Below the pieces are notes generated by a model, which saw only the letters and a list, made by a program, of their open reading frames with translations, was not told where the DNA came from and ran no database searches. From the NCBI GenBank assembly GCA_029207755.1, contig JARCOQ010000017.1, positions 2,554,945 to 2,618,944 on the forward strand: 64,000 nt of DNA. Direction: 5' to 3'. This DNA is from Chamaea fasciata (lineage: Eukaryota > Chordata > Aves > Passeriformes > Sylviidae). Made by a program: the position numbers and the translations under genes. Position 1 is the first letter of the stretch, and each line of letters starts with the position of its first letter. This document shows, one piece after another, positions 42,401 through 56,736 of this stretch.

Positions 42401-45400
42401 GTCTGTCCTAACCCCGGCGTTCTCCTCCCCTTCAAGGTGACACAAAACCAAAGCTCAGATCCCCCGTAAAGTTTCCCTTCCCCCTCCTGTCCAGCAGCCT
42501 GGGACAGGTTTGATTTATCTCTGTTGGAGCAGGAGGGAGGTGATTGCTGAGCACGGGGAAAGAATCTGAGACAAACCCGAATGTGCTGAGTTAAAAAAAA
42601 AAAAATAAAGTAGTAGGTGAAAGCAGTAAATGTGGCAACTATGCCAGTCCTTCCTACTCTGCTTTTTGCTGCATTCTTGTTACACAATGCTGAGAGCTAG
42701 CGCAGGAAGGACTGTTGAAAGACGGGGGATTTAAGAGAACTGTGATGGCTCTGTTGGATTGCTGCCTGTATTTGGACTGTATTTATTATTCTCCTTCTAT
42801 TAAGGTGCTTAAGTATTCAGAGTTGGGTTTGGACAAGAAATAAATATCTGAGCAGCTGCGACTACATGTCTGTCGGTGATTAGTCATCACTACAACTCCT
42901 CGGAGTTGGATTTACCAGCAAATTGTTAAAATTCCCCCAAATGGAGGGCAGCAGAGTGGAGAAAATTGAGGTTTATTTTGCTGTGTTTGGCTGGAAGTTT
43001 AACCTGGAGCAATCCAGCAGGCCAGGAGGGGAGAGATCCTGGCCTGGCACAGGAGAAGGAGCAATTCAGGATTTTCCTTCCTTGCAGGTGCTGTTTTCTG
43101 CAGCTCACCTGCCAGGATCTGGGGAAAATGCAGAGAGCAGGAAGAGATTTATCAGTGATTCCTGGTGGTGAGAGCAAAGAGAATTGTTAAACTCTTGGGC
43201 AAGGGGAGCCTGATTCCACCTGCACTGCACTGAGGGAGTCTCCAAGTGCTCAGCATCCCGTGGCTTTGGCTCTGCTGGGAGAGGCAAGGAAGGGTTGAAC
43301 ACTGATTTCAACCCCAGGCAGGCACTGCAAGGGAGGCTTCTGCTCATTGGGGTTTATTTTCCTGAAAATACAAAAGAAAAAGGATCTCAGTCTGTTCTGT
43401 GTTTCTGGCTAATGTAATGCGTGGCAGCACAGCTCCAGGTTGTGTTGTTCTCCTTGGGTTTGCTTTGTTTTCAGAAGAATGAAACGTCACCATTTTCCCC
43501 CTCTTCTAAAACTGAAGGAAGGATGCCTACACTTACAGTAGAAAAAAAAATACCTGCTTGTTTTGGTCCCAAAAATCCAGTTTTGATAGAAAGCAAAAGA
43601 ACTGGTAGCATCTCTCCTGACCACGTTGAAGGAGAGAAGATGATTATTTTTCTCCTCTAACAAATCCTGCCGCAAGTTTTTGCTTTAGCTCAGGACAGTG
43701 TTGCTCATTGGGCAGGGACAGAGGGAATAAAACTGGAGTTTTGGAAAGGCATCCGTGCTCAGGAAACATTCCCTGCAAACAGCTGGGTGAGGGAAGGCCC
43801 ATCCACCACGGAAAATGCTAATTGGGAGAGTGGGGAACTTGGGATTTGGTTTCCTGCCCTGCCTCACACAAGCAGGGGTAACCTGGAGCATTTTGCTTGC
43901 AGGGGGGCTATTCCTGTCCTGTAAGTGACACAAATTTGATCCTGAAATGGGTAAACTCAGAGATCTCTTGAAAAGGCCCTGTGGAGAAGTTAAACACTTG
44001 TGGATGCCTTTGTAATTTGTAAAAGCTGGCGTGGATGGTTCCAACTAATTTAGGCTATTTCACGTTGGGAATAATTTTGACTTCAATTCTTATCCCCCAC
44101 CAGAACTTGTGGAATGGATGTAGGGGGAGGAATTACCGGTAAAGCCCCACAGTTTCTGGTGTCAGATGACTGCAAGTGATAAATCACATCTTTTATCAAT
44201 AGCTGAACATGTGATCCTGGTTTATCTGTTGGGGAGATCAACTTGTAAGGCACACATTTCTTGGTCTACTTAACACTTGACACTGTGAAAGTTAGGGGAC
44301 AATTTCTGGCCAAATGGTCCAGGGCTCATAAATTCAATAGGATTAGGATGAATTTCCCAAACCACCCATCGGCTCTTCATGTTTAATCCAGAAAAATTTG
44401 CATCTGGCTGCCTCACTTGGTGTCTTGGCTTCTCACTTGGGAATTATGGCTCTGAGTGAAGCCTGAGGAATTACTCACTGGATTTGTTACATGCCATAAA
44501 AATACTGAATGTGCTCTTGAGTAAAACAGGGTTTGGGTGTTTCCAGCAGAAGCAGCTAATCCTTGAAAATTTTAGGTTTTTTCTTCATATTCCAACTGCT
44601 CTAGGAAACAAACCAAAAGACCCCCGAATAAAAAAAAAAAACAGGAAAAAGAAACCCAAACCCCAGAAGATCCAAAAAGAGCTGGTCTTATCAAGGTGTA
44701 TCTTATCAATTCGTTGAAGTCTGTTTTGCCAGTATTTTATCTGCCACATTCCCAAGTATGGGGAGGATTCCTGTTCCACAAGAGCTGCCTGCTCTGAGGT
44801 CCCGTGGGGACAAAACAAGTCCTCAAGTGGTGGTGGGCTGAATTTCCTCACTCAAGCTTTTTAAAATTCAAGAATGTGTTAATTCAAGCATCCCCAAGCT
44901 TCAGGAGTACCGATTATGCAAGCAGAGAATATATTTTTTCCCCCTCTTTCAACAAAGAGCTGAATATTTGCTCTGTGGTGAGGCTGGGGAGGCACAAGCT
45001 GTGTTCCAAAGGCAAAGCAAGGTGCAGTTCCTGCCCTGACTTGTAGGTGATTTTTTTTAATTAAATCCTTTGCTAATGATAAGACTTTTGCTTTTTATTT
45101 TTGGTTTTCTGATTCCTTTTAATAGAGTTTATACAATTAAAAAATTTTTAAAAAGTGAATCTTTGCAGCAATGGCTCAGGGAAAGGGAACCCTCAGTTCT
45201 GGCTGTACCGAGTGGTCCCAGGCAGAGATACAGATGACTTAACTGGTGCCAGCAGAATTCCAGCCTGGCCTTCCTGCAAGGAGAACCACGGACTGCATTT
45301 GAGCTGTTTGTGCCCCCTGAGCTGGTTTGTCAGTGTGCAGTCCTGGGCTGAGACATCTCAAGCCATTTGCTTCTCAAAAGGCTGAGAATGCTGCTCGAGT

Positions 45401-45562
45401 TTGGAACATTACCCGCTAAATACCCTGTGATTCTGCAGGGATTGCTGCAGTCAGTCCCAGCACATTCCTCCGACCCCTAAAATGCGCTGTGCCAGCTCGG
45501 TTTGTTTTCCTCTGCTGCCCTGGGTGGTTGTAAGAGGGGCGTGGGGCAAAGCCACCAGCCCA
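39455..45562. other. Intergenic, with an RFX-type X-box
   Basis: No gene supported. Contains a palindromic RFX-like motif at 40303-40315, an octamer ATTTGCAT at 44396-44403, AT-rich complex sequence at about 41600-42170, and short A runs (42594-42604, 44629-44641). Remaining sequence is mixed and unremarkable. Confidence 0.35.
40303..40315. promoter_or_regulatory. RFX X-box-like palindrome
   Basis: TTGCAATAGCAAC is nearly the full inverted repeat bound by RFX factors (GTTGC-N-AT-N-GCAAC type). Surrounding sequence (40210-40340) is complex and repeat-free. Confidence 0.35.
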
Positions 45563-45718
45563 TGGTATCCCTCCATCCCTCCCAGTCCCTGGTATCCCTG
45601 CATCCTTCCCAGCTCCTTGTATCCCTCCATCCCTCCCAGTCCGTGGTATCCCTGCATCCTTCCCAGCTCCTCGTATCCCTCCATCCCTCCCAGCCCCTGG
45701 TATCCCTCCATCCCTCTG
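45563..45718 (+). repeat. 27-bp minisatellite, about 5.8 copies
   Basis: Direct repeats of GGTATCCCTCCATCCCTCCC followed by AGTCCCT. Units alternate between a CCATCCCTCCCAG and a GCATCCTTCCCAG form, so the higher-order period is 54 bp. Open frames through it on both strands are repeat artefacts. Confidence 0.93.
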
Positions 45719-48700
45719 GCAGCTCCTGGAAGGCAGCACATGCAGCTCATCCTGCATCTGGATGAGTTCTCCCAGGCTGAGCAGCACAGCACCTTGGATT
45801 TGTGCAGTCCTCCTGCTAATCCCTGCACGGAGACACCCGTGAGCTTTGTGTGACATTTTAGGAGCAGCAGGCACAGAACAGGCGCTGGTCCCTTGGTGCT
45901 GTCACACCGTGCAGGGACAGCCTGGTGGGCAGGCAGTGGACACAGCTTAATCCATCATGCCCATTGTTTGTTACCTTCCCAAGGCTCTGTTCTCCACCTT
46001 CTACCCCAACCTAAACCCAATTTCACAGGGACAAAAACATAAACAAAGGGCGTGTGGGTTGGGAAATATTTCTTTGGGCTTTGCAGACCTGAGAAACAAA
46101 TTGGGGATTCAGCTGATTCTTCCTAACTTGGAATCTTTCCATCCCCCCTTGCAAAGACCTGAAATAAGGTCTCATATGTTGCCTTGATTTTTATTTTTCC
46201 TCCTTCTGGTCAAAATTCGTAGCATTTGTAAATTCCTGTGAAGGGATTAAAAGTGTTTAGAGAAGTCTAAAGGTGATGGACTTTCTTGAAGTGAAATTTT
46301 CAGGATCTAATAGAAAATTGCACAAAAGAGAATGGGAGTTGGAGTTCTTGGATTTATTTTCTCTTTATATAAAACGAATCATAACTATACAAATATAACA
46401 ATCAAACTGTTTGTGTTACCGTGGTCTAAATAAGTGTGGAGCACTGAGCTTTCAAATGCACAACATTTAAGGTCTTTTTTTTGAGTTGTTCAGCTTTTTA
46501 ATGGCGGGACAGATTCTCAGATCTGAAAGAAAGGCCACATCCCATATTTTCGTTGTTTTAGAAAAATCTCAGAATGTTTAAAAAATCTCTGCCTTGAAAC
46601 AATCAAAAGTAGTTTCTTGATGACACGGTGCAAAACTGGATGATGAAGAAAGTGCTTATGGACAAGGCAGATGTGTGATTTCTCTCTTTGGTGGTCTTTT
46701 ATTTGTATCACTTTATGGCAATCTGGAACACAAAAATTTAGCACGTTTTTCAGTGCTTTGGGTACCTGGCAAAGTGTCTTTCTTGTAGCCAGGGCTGGGT
46801 TGTGTGGGTGGAGGGATCCAGGACTGTTCTCACCAGCAGCTGAACTGGTCTGGCAGTTCCTGTACAGGTTAAACTTTGAGGTGCGTTTGCTGAATGCTGC
46901 AAAGGGAGGATTTAAAATCCTATTTTTAATGGTTTTTATTTTCCCCCTAGTCCTGCCCATTGAATGCAGAGTTTGGTAGCACATGAGCAAGTTTTGCCTT
47001 AGATATTTTTATATATATTTAAAAAAAGCCTTCAGTGTAAGAGAGCTTCCTCTCCTACAAGTCCAGCGAGCAAAAATATTTCTTTTACAACATCCTCTGT
47101 GAGGCAAATGAACTTTCATAAGCCTGCATGGCTGCAGGCTATGCAGAAGGTATATGTACAACCCTGAGAAAGGAATTTGTGAGCGTTGTGGGCAGCTGAA
47201 AAGCCTGGTAGACATTGGGCATCATGTAGGATTGTGGCAAAGCGATGGCAGGGCGGTCGGCTTTGACAACTAACAACATTGCAAGGCTTTGACAGGATAA
47301 GAACTTACATGTGGTGTCAATCATTCTCCGCATGCCACTTCCGATTTGTCTTGCTGGGAGAGGACACCCGTCCCCAGTGGCATCCGAAATGCAGCTGCCA
47401 ATGTCACAGCTCCAAGGACACCGAGGGGCCGAGCGTGGGGTGCTGCACTCTGGGGCTGCCAGTGCCACGTGGGGACGGATGGCTCTGGGATGTCCTCTGC
47501 TCTGAAGGACAATCTCCCCACTGTAGGTGGCAGGGAGGCCAAGCCATGGCTCCAGGTGTTCTCCCAAGTCTCCAGCAGGAGTGTGGGTTTGCAGCACTAA
47601 GGTCAGGACACTTGGAATGGGCTTGAGTTCATATTAGTGTTGCTGACTGGACTCTTCTACCCTGCTTCTAGCTCAGCTCTAAGGGCGTGAATATTTCCTC
47701 CTTCTAAACTGTATTGAATTTTCACTGTCTTAAGGAGAGGATAAATATCTTTTACTCAATTTTCTTTTTGAGCTGCAGAGGATGCAGCATGAAAGTCTCA
47801 GTATTTTCCTGCTTCCATTTTCATGTGTTTTTCTATATGTCAGTACTGGAGCCAGACAGAAACTTTATTTTCCTTTTTAAAGACAGGCGTGTCTGTGCCA
47901 CTTAAGGAGCTTGGCTTTAACAGGGCTGTGGCTGATGGGCTTTAGTGTTGGAGAAAGTGCAAGGTCTGTCTTGTGATTGAACACTTGTCAGGTGTCCCTC
48001 TCCCTGTTGATTTTCTGATGCCTTTTGAGCAGGAGATTGCACTTTGCTTTTCTCTCTCAGTGAGTTTAGCTTGGTCAGTGGATTGAAATGATGTTGAGGC
48101 AGCAATAGGAGCTCACACGTGCGTCCCGTGTATTCCCCCAGCCTGGATTTTATGTGGAATCAGACCAAAAGCAAGCCAGACACAACAGTCAGAGGTGGAC
48201 TGGCTGATCTACTCTCCCCCCATCCTGCCCTGACCCAGACAGAAATGGGAAGGAAGGTTCTGGGTGAGCCTGGAATATCCTGTGCAGAGGCTGAGCTTTG
48301 TTGCTCTGCTCAGAAGAAACCCTCAGTGCCACTGAGAGAGGGAGCAGAACTGGGCTGCCAAACCTGCTCAAGGTGCCAGAAGCGCAGAGCTGAGCTGCTC
48401 AGTCTGAGGCTGCTGTGACTGTGTCCCCTCCAGCTGCACTGAGCTGGTTCCTTCGTTGTTTGCACAATTTCCTTCAGTGCACCAAGTCCCGTCCTGGGCG
48501 AGCTCCGTGCAGGAGCTGCAGTACCAGAGTCTGAGCTGTGTGTCTGCAGAGATGTGCCTTGTTTCGATTAAAACGTTGCACATGGTGTGGAAGGAGGGCT
48601 GTTTTTGCAAGCCTGCCGATGCTATGGTTGTATTTCATCTCTGTTTAAATCTTCTGAGGAGCACATAGACCGATATCCAAATGCCACTGCAGTCCAGACG

Positions 48701-50696
48701 GGTTCTTCATCCTCCTGCTCCTCCCACTGCTGTGGCTGTTGTGCTTATCATGCTTGTTTTGGGGGTACACAAGTTGCTCCGGGTCTGCTCTGGCTGCCTC
48801 TGGTAGAAATGAAATAATTCTAGCACGCCCTGGGGCAGTGTCTGAGCGTGTGGTGGTGACAGCTCTTGGTGGCAGGAGTGACTGTGCTCCTGCACATGGG
48901 GCTGGCACGGCGGGACCATGAGGGAGGCTCTGCTTCCACAGGACCCAAACAGAGCAAGCGATCAGAGAAATGAGGGGGGAATTCACAGGTCAGAGCTGTA
49001 AATTAATTCCACACGGATTTTGAGTGCTGTGAGGAAGACGCCTTTACTTTGACTGATGCTCTCCTGCCTCTTTTAAAATGTCCTGGTACAGATTTACGAC
49101 CGTGTTCTGGGGAGAGAAATAAATTAGAGCAGTAGGGTGGCCAGCACATATAAAACTGTGATCTTATTTGATACAACTTTAATATTCTAGATAAAGGTGG
49201 GTGTAACAGTGTAAGGCTACTCCAAACCGCAAATCTCCAGTGCATCCTCAGAGTTCCCCATTTCTTACTTTGTGAATAGCAGTAGTAAAAAACATGTGCA
49301 AGCTGTGTCATCTTTCTGTGGGGATGAGCACAAGTGCAAATTCATAGCTGTGAAATCTGCCGGTTTGATTCTTTCTGCTTTATTTTGAATGCTTAGCGAT
49401 TTGCCCAGAACCCTACTGCTGCACAGGCAAAGCTCCAAAGAATGATGGGCTCGCCTCCTGTTTTTATTTGGAGTTTTACAAACTGTAATAAAAGAGCACC
49501 CAGACAATGCTCTGGGCACTGCATATGATCTTATTTAAAAAACACACTTGTAAACAAATGGCTTCATCAACCACCTCAGATCAGATCAAATAAAACTTGC
49601 TATATTTATTCTGCTGCTGAGTTGAGAGCCATCTGTGGCTCTCTATTAACAGGCTATTTACATGCAGATCCAAATGCTCTGGAAATGGGGAATTGTCTTT
49701 TCTCTAGGAATCCCACAGTGTTTCGCAGTGCTTTCCACCCCCCAGGTTCTTACAGTGAAAGGGGAAAAAAGACTCTGTGGCGAGTTAGGAGGGCTGAACC
49801 CCCGGTTCGCACTGACTTTTGGGCAGATATTCCAGAGGCTGGGAGCTGCAAGGAAGTTTGTTTGGAAATGGGGTTACCAGAGACAGTGATGTGCTGGGCT
49901 GGAACAGACTGTATTAAATTTCTGAATCTAACCATCTGATTTTTGACTCATTTATAGAACAGTAGAGTGCAAATACATATGAATCCTAGTAAGAATCGGC
50001 ATATAGGAGTACAAAAGAGGTTCAAATCAAAATCAAGAACTAACTGTGAAACAATCACATCCAAGATTTTCCTCCACATATGGTAAATCTGAGGGTAAGG
50101 ATGATCTGCCTTTTGATTTGATCCCTTTTTTTACATCATTGCCTTCTACCTACCTATTTTTCAAGTGATGAGGAATCATTTGATCAGAGCTTCAGGGTCA
50201 AAAACGATAGCCTATTGTAAAGGAAAAAGTAATAATAAATAGGTTCTTATACTGAGGCCTGGAAATGAATATGGAAGCTTGAAGGAATATGCCTGTCCAC
50301 CTTTGGCTCAGGATTTCTCTCCAGTTGTGTGACTGGGGAGCAATAACTCCTCAAGGAGCTGCTGGGGAGCCCTTGGGGCTGTTTGGCCAGGAAGGGCAGT
50401 GGGAAGGGCGGCACTGACAGAGCAGAGGCTGGGAATGGAAACCGTGGAGTCATCTTGGCTTATGTTTCCTTGAAGGTGGTTCCATCCTGGAGCCAAAATA
50501 GATGGAATTGCTTTTAGCTATGGGTGGCCAAGGAAGTCACATCTCTGAGGGTCCCTGTCCCCAGCAGAAGGGGACAATGGGTGAAGCCTGTTAGGGTGGA
50601 CAGAGACAATTCCCCCAGCGGTGCTGCCATGGGCCTGGAGCTCCTGGAGTTTCAACAGCTCCAAGGGTTTCAACAGTGCCCTTGCTCTGCTTTTTC

Positions 50697-50727
<31 letters not shown>

Positions 50728-51999
50728 TTTTCCTTCTAAAGTGTTTGCAAAATGAGAAAAATGCAGCAGGTCCAGAAAAACTGGAACTGTTTGGTGCAAT
50801 TATTCAGAGCAACTGCTTAGCACAGACAAACCATAGTAAACCCCTGCCTAGAAAGTGCTGCAATTGCAGCAGTTAAGTAGTAAGAAAAAAGAAAAATTAA
50901 TCACTGCAATCTTCCTTGAGGAGAATCCAGATCTCAAATATAAACCTGAATTATGGTAAGCATGGTATGAAGTTTCTTTAGAAAAACTGCAGAGACTCAC
51001 AGAGAGCAGTTCCACGGAATGCAAGGGAAGCAGAGGAGGTGAGCAAAGGGGGATGCTCCTCCTGGATCAGGGCTGGTGTCTGGAAAATTTACAATTGTGC
51101 CTAGTCCACAGCAGAGTTGTTTGTGTTATTAGAGCACGTCGCATGGCTGTGTAGAAGTGTGTTGAGACAGCTATAGGAACATTCACAGTGCAACACAACT
51201 ACTCTGAAATGGCCTAAAAATCTTGAATAACGCAATTTCCAGCTTTTCTGTCACCTTAGGATTGGTGAGTTGCCTGGACGTTGTTTGTCCCAAAAGCATC
51301 AGGCCTGATATTTGAAAAACTGGTCATACACAAGCAAAATGCGTGAAGTTTTTATTGCTTTCGTGCAAGAGCCCTTAGACCATGTGAAAATGTGATCCTT
51401 GCACCTGTGGATGATCAGTCAGTACCTCCTGCACTTGAGGGATGGTGGCAGCTCAGTGCAGCACTTGACTTTTTTTTTTGATTGCTGTCCTGCAAACTCA
51501 AGATTTCTTCTCTCCTCCAGAGCAGGGCACAAACTGCCTCCTGTATCCTCCTCATCCCATGTGCAGTATTGGGGGAACTAAATATAATCCAGGATTTGTT
51601 GCAGAAAACTGTGTGTGTAACTCTATTAACAACGCTCAGAACGTCTTTCAAGGTTCTCCTTAGCAAGGGCAAGTGCTGCTGGCATTTTGGCTCCCCTTCA
51701 AACCAGTCTTGTCAGCAAGAAAAACCATATGAACCTGGAGATTGAAATCAGTTGCCCCAGGGTACCAGGTCCGGTTTCATTTTAACAATAAAAGAATCTG
51801 ATGCCTTTTAGCAGGCAGGTAGTTATTGCCTAGATGAAGGAAGAGTTGTAATAGTAAATCTAGAATTGCATTCAGATGTGACATCAGCTGATATATAAGT
51901 ACTGCATGTCTTGCCATATCCACCCACTCTTTCTATATGCAGGGAAATCCGAACCGAGGGAAAAGTCAAATGTGGGGCTGGCTCCCCCAACTCCACAAT
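45719..51999. other. Intergenic unique sequence
   Basis: No gene supported. A candidate conserved stretch at about 46990-47330 includes an exact 8-bp inverted repeat AGCCTGCA...TGCAGGCT at 47121-47140. A pyrimidine/T-rich tract lies at 50690-50735. Sequence at 51150-51260 and 51830-51930 is AT-balanced and complex. Confidence 0.35.
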
Positions 52000-54900
52000 T
52001 ATGGACCAGTGATCCTGAACTTCCTCTCCATTTGCAGGTTAGCTAGAGGGGCCTGAATCCTAATGCTGTGCTCAACTCCATGCACTGTTTACATTAACCT
52101 ACAAAAGCTCGAGCGTGTCTGTGTCCCCAGACACAGAAGACTTGGGGACACAGTAAACATTTGAAAGTTCCTGGAAAATTGCTGTTATGGAAGGGCTCTC
52201 CTTTGCAGACTGAGCTGTGTATCTGTTCCTCACTGATCTCCTGTGGTCAAGGTATTCATTGGAGCCAAACATTTGGTTGACTGATTCCTACTAAAATTGG
52301 GGATGGGAGGTGTTCATCTGTGGGGTGCACACCTCTTGCTATGGCAGAATAAGCCAGCAAAGGGAGGAATCATGGATTAGTTACTACCCGAACCTCTTGT
52401 TGTTACCTCAGGTATCCCATAACAGGTGTCAAGACTTGGAGTTTTATCCAGACAGTTCCTTAATGTTGTGGCCACCATAAAACCTTTGCGAACTCCCAGC
52501 AGGGACAAATGAAGGCGAAGGTGGTATTGTTCTCCTTCAAGAGAGATTCCCAATTATTATTACTATTTTTTTTTTTTTAAAAACCAAGGACACTATTGTT
52601 TTACTGCATCTTGTCTTTGAGGCTGTGAAAATGAACCTTTCTGAGTGGCTGGTGGCTGGTTGCTGTGGCGGGGCTGCTGGTGGTGTGTTAATTGCAATCC
52701 CAGAGCCGGTTCCGTGCCCAGCAGGACGGTGGCTCTCAATGGCACCGAGCAGCTGTTGATGGTGGCTGTAATTACTGCCCTGATCTATTGATTAAGTGGA
52801 GTAAGGGGGGGAAAGCCCTGCTGGGCTTCAGCCTAACAGCTCCCCTTATGAATAACCTTCCCGAAGGTGCCACTCATTCTTCTACTCAAATACGGTGGAA
52901 TTAATCTCACCCATGCGGCTTAATCAGCACGAAATTCATTTGGCACATTGTGGGGAAGGAAACTGCTCTCTGCCATCGAGCCCAGGCTGGGCTGGAGCTG
53001 CCAAGACAAACAGGGCTATGGATGAGGACATCCTGGGTTTCTGGCAGTATCCAGAGTTTAGTATCCGTAAGAAGTGGAATTTTTGCTTTTTGGTTGTCTC
53101 CCACCTGCAAAACCTGACGAGCCTCAGTTTGCAACCAAGCTGAAATCTCAGGGCACAGATTCCTGCAGTGGCTGCATGTGGGAAAGCTTCTCCTTTCCTT
53201 TCTTTACAGGTGTGCGGTTGTCTCTTCCACGGGCACAAAGGTAAACCAGCAGAGTTTGTTCCTTCCTGCAGTGTCCATGCACCACTGCAGTGGGCAAAGC
53301 TGGCCAGGACAATTCACTTAGGTGCTGTCTCTGGATTTGACTGGGGGGAAAAAGTGGAAAATGTGAATTGCTATAAGTTAAAAACAAAACCACTGAAAGC
53401 AGTTATTCTGATGTATTTAAAATACTTTATGGTGTTGTTTCAACTTCAGCTGTTTGAAACTCAAACTTCAGAAAGATGTTCTGTTACCAAAAGAAAAGGC
53501 CATAAAAATTGATGTCTGGAAATTACAAATGGTACAATTTAATAGGGAAATTTTAACTGAGGGGGGGAAAAAAGCTGTCCAAATTCACTAAGAGACTTCA
53601 TTTCACAGGCAATCTACCACTTTGATGAAGTAGTTTTATCAACATATCTCCAAGCCGTTTCACCATCTCTCTCTTATCTATGTGGGTTAATTTTTCTTGA
53701 TGGAATCGCTTTGTCTTTCTTGTGTCTTCAAATTGATAGCAAGCTGATCCTTTGCTTAGCCTCCTCCCTTTTGATCTGATGCTACATTTGTCTCAGTCAT
53801 AGAAAATGTTGCTCAACAGGATATCAGTGCCTTTGACCTTTTCCTGGGATATACAGTCCCATGCAATGCCCCACCACGCGTGCCTTAAAGAAGGAGTTTG
53901 CAATCTTTGCAGGTTGAGCAAGGTAGGACTGGGCTGCTTTAATCTTTGTACAGCTTTAAGCAATCCAGACATGACATTGTTTCAGTTGCACGGCTTTGCC
54001 TCACTGTGGTTGGTAGGATCCACTAAAACAATGTCACGTATGTTCAGTGAAAAACCTTCCAAAATAAATTGCAAAAAACCCAGCAGTGTTGTTTCCTCCA
54101 ACGACAGAAGAAAACTCTTTTTGCATGCAAAGAAATCAATCAATCATCTGGCACTTTCCAATTAAAAAAAAAAAAAAAAGCAGGAAGAGGGGGGAAATGC
54201 CATTATTTTGTTTATTCTTTTAGTAGTTAATTTTTTTGCCTTTGGGAGCCGTCTTATAAAGAGTACATAGAAGATTTGTTCTGTTTGCTTGGGGATTGGG
54301 GAAGATGGAGCCACCAGATCTTCCTGATATTTGTGCCAGGCTCGTAGAAAGAAAAGAAACTTGAAGGAGTTTTTGTCTATCTCTAAGTTTACCAGTAATT
54401 TCATGTGATTTAAAAGTTTTCAATCTCTCTGAGCATAATCATTAATATTGTATTTCCATTTTTATCAAGTTGTTTAGGTAACACTATTGTCTCTTCAGTT
54501 GGCGTTAAACTGCTTTGACACAGAGGATCTTCCCCTGTGACCCACAGTGCACAGAGCTCTGGACTCAGATGTTTGATATCCAACCAGACTTGGCAATTTT
54601 TGCAGGAATTTTTTCAGAGGTGTTTCAAACTTCCCCAGTTTCAGCTGGCTGCAGGAAATAATTCAGTTTGGGGATAGATAAAAGTGCAGGCCGGTAGCAC
54701 CGTGTAATCTACCTGACAGCTTTTTTTCACTTACTCATTTATCAACCTAAAAGCTAAAGCAAATAGGGATGCAACCTGTAAAGCTGTTGAATAATTTTAG
54801 TGAGCTTAACCGCATGTTTAGCCTGAGGAAGAAAAAGTAGTTAATTTTATATCTAAATTTTTATTTTTTTTTATCCAAAGCAAAGGACCCTCCTTTTTCC

Positions 54901-56699
54901 TGAAGGCAATTTCAAGCTGTTATTCAAGAATGAAAATTGATAATTGTTATATCTGTACTCAGTTGATCTTAATTTTAGTGGAGCTCCAGGCTAGCAAATA
55001 TGAAAATATCATCTTGCTGGCTGATAAACTGGTTAAATGCATTGGTGCAGGATTTTGATGAAGTAGCAATAGTTAACATTTGTTGCTTAGCAAAGAGCAG
55101 TTATAATCCTGGCTTTGGAGTAAATCCAAATAGGGAGGGAGAAAGAAGTCATTCAGCAGCAGCATGAAGTGGTTTTTTTATCTATGCAGACACACACAAA
55201 CATTGTTAGACAGCATTAAGTGCTCTCGTAGCAGATTGTTTGCTCTCCCTGCTGCTGAGATGCTCCTCGAGCTCAAGGAGGTTCCAGTGCCTGCACCCAG
55301 ACCTTGTCCAACTCAAACATTGGATCACAGACCTTCCCATTGAATAGACTTTTCACCCCACGGCTGTGCAATAATTACAGAAAGGTGTGCAGCAGATGCC
55401 TTTGTCTCACCTGTGTGGAGGGCAGGAGGCTTTTTGGGAAAGCCCTTAAAGGTGGGTGAGCTGCCCTACAGACAGGGGCCTTGGACCAATGCAGCCATGA
55501 AGAAATGCCCCATCTCTAAACCAGGATGGTTGTGGCTGCCTGCACACCAGGGTTTTACAGGTCACTGTTCACACTGGTGAAAAATCGTGTCTTCTTTTCA
55601 CTGGATGTAGTTATAGAAATGAAGGGTTGTGGTAACAGTTTGGACAGCGAGAGCCCTTTCAGTCCATGCATTAATTACTTTCTAATTATTAATGTCTTGT
55701 CTTGAGAAATACCTTTCTCTTCCTTTCTCCCTTCCATACTTTCTATGGCCAGAACTGTGTTCCCTGGGATACCTCCACTACTGGGCTTAGACTGATTAAA
55801 GGCTTGATTGATTTCAGCTTTAGGCATCACAAAGACACTTCCCTGCTTTTCATTAACTGTCATGTCTGATACTTCTTTGTGTTCAGCCCTCTGATCCTGA
55901 AAGGTACAGCACCACGTGGCTTTTCCCTAGAAAACATTATTTTAAAATGAATTAGTACTTTTGTCTCTTTTCCTCCAAACGTCTTTTCAACACTTCCATC
56001 AGAATCACTGCAAAGAGGTGAGACATTCTGCCTCATCACAGGGTTAGAATTGGCCAAATGGATGTCGAGGAGTTAGAGTAGAATCTCCTGAAACTGAGTC
56101 AAGCAGAGCACTGGATCTCTTGCAGGTTTGTTTAATGATAAAAGTTTATTTCTGCAGTGCTCAGGAGGCAGCACAGCATTCCAGCTGCGTGTGCAGCACT
56201 AATTCAGTGACAACCTCTTCTGTTAGAGTGGAACTTTGTGCAATGTCACTTGCATGGGGGTTTTAGACCAGCTAAAAGTAGGCTGGTTGAAGTCTAAAGC
56301 CTTCTTCCATTCCACAGGCAATTGGGTTTTTTAGGTGTATCCAGGTTTTTGTGGTTTAATAAGACTGGAGAAAAAAAGTCAGCAACTGAGACTATTTCAG
56401 CAACTCGCATACTGCTGTGATGAAAGACGCCAGATATTACGGATTCATTCTGGGGCATGGAAATGTTTATGAAGTATGAATTTATTAAAGGCCTTCAAGT
56501 ACTTAAAACAGCTGCTGTGCATCTTGCAGCCGTACATGTAGGTTTTATTTGAATATATATAACACTATTGCTAACAAAGATCGCAATCAGAGGTGAAGCT
56601 CGCAGTGCAGCACGGTGTTCCCTAGGATAACAGCGTTCAGGGAATAACTGGAGGGGTATTAATTTAAAGCACATGTGCAGTCCACTCTCCCAACTCAGC
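52000..56699. other. Intergenic, AT-rich candidate enhancers
   Basis: No gene supported. Sequence at 54410-54530 and 54830-55110 (TTTATCCAAAGCAAAGG, TTGATAATTG, GTTAACATTTG) is AT-rich and complex. A-run at 54164-54179. 56480-56670 is complex with TTTGAATATATATAAC and a run of short TAAT cores. Confidence 0.35.
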
Positions 56700-56736
56700 C
56701 TGCAGGAAGCAAAAGCAGAAAATGAGGGCCAAGTCG

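Noticed and set aside
45416..45874. 152-codon Gly-rich repeat protein (GIPGAGRDGGI-type)
   Set aside because: The 27-bp array is a multiple of three, so an open frame is automatic; both strands are open and nothing suggests a transcript.
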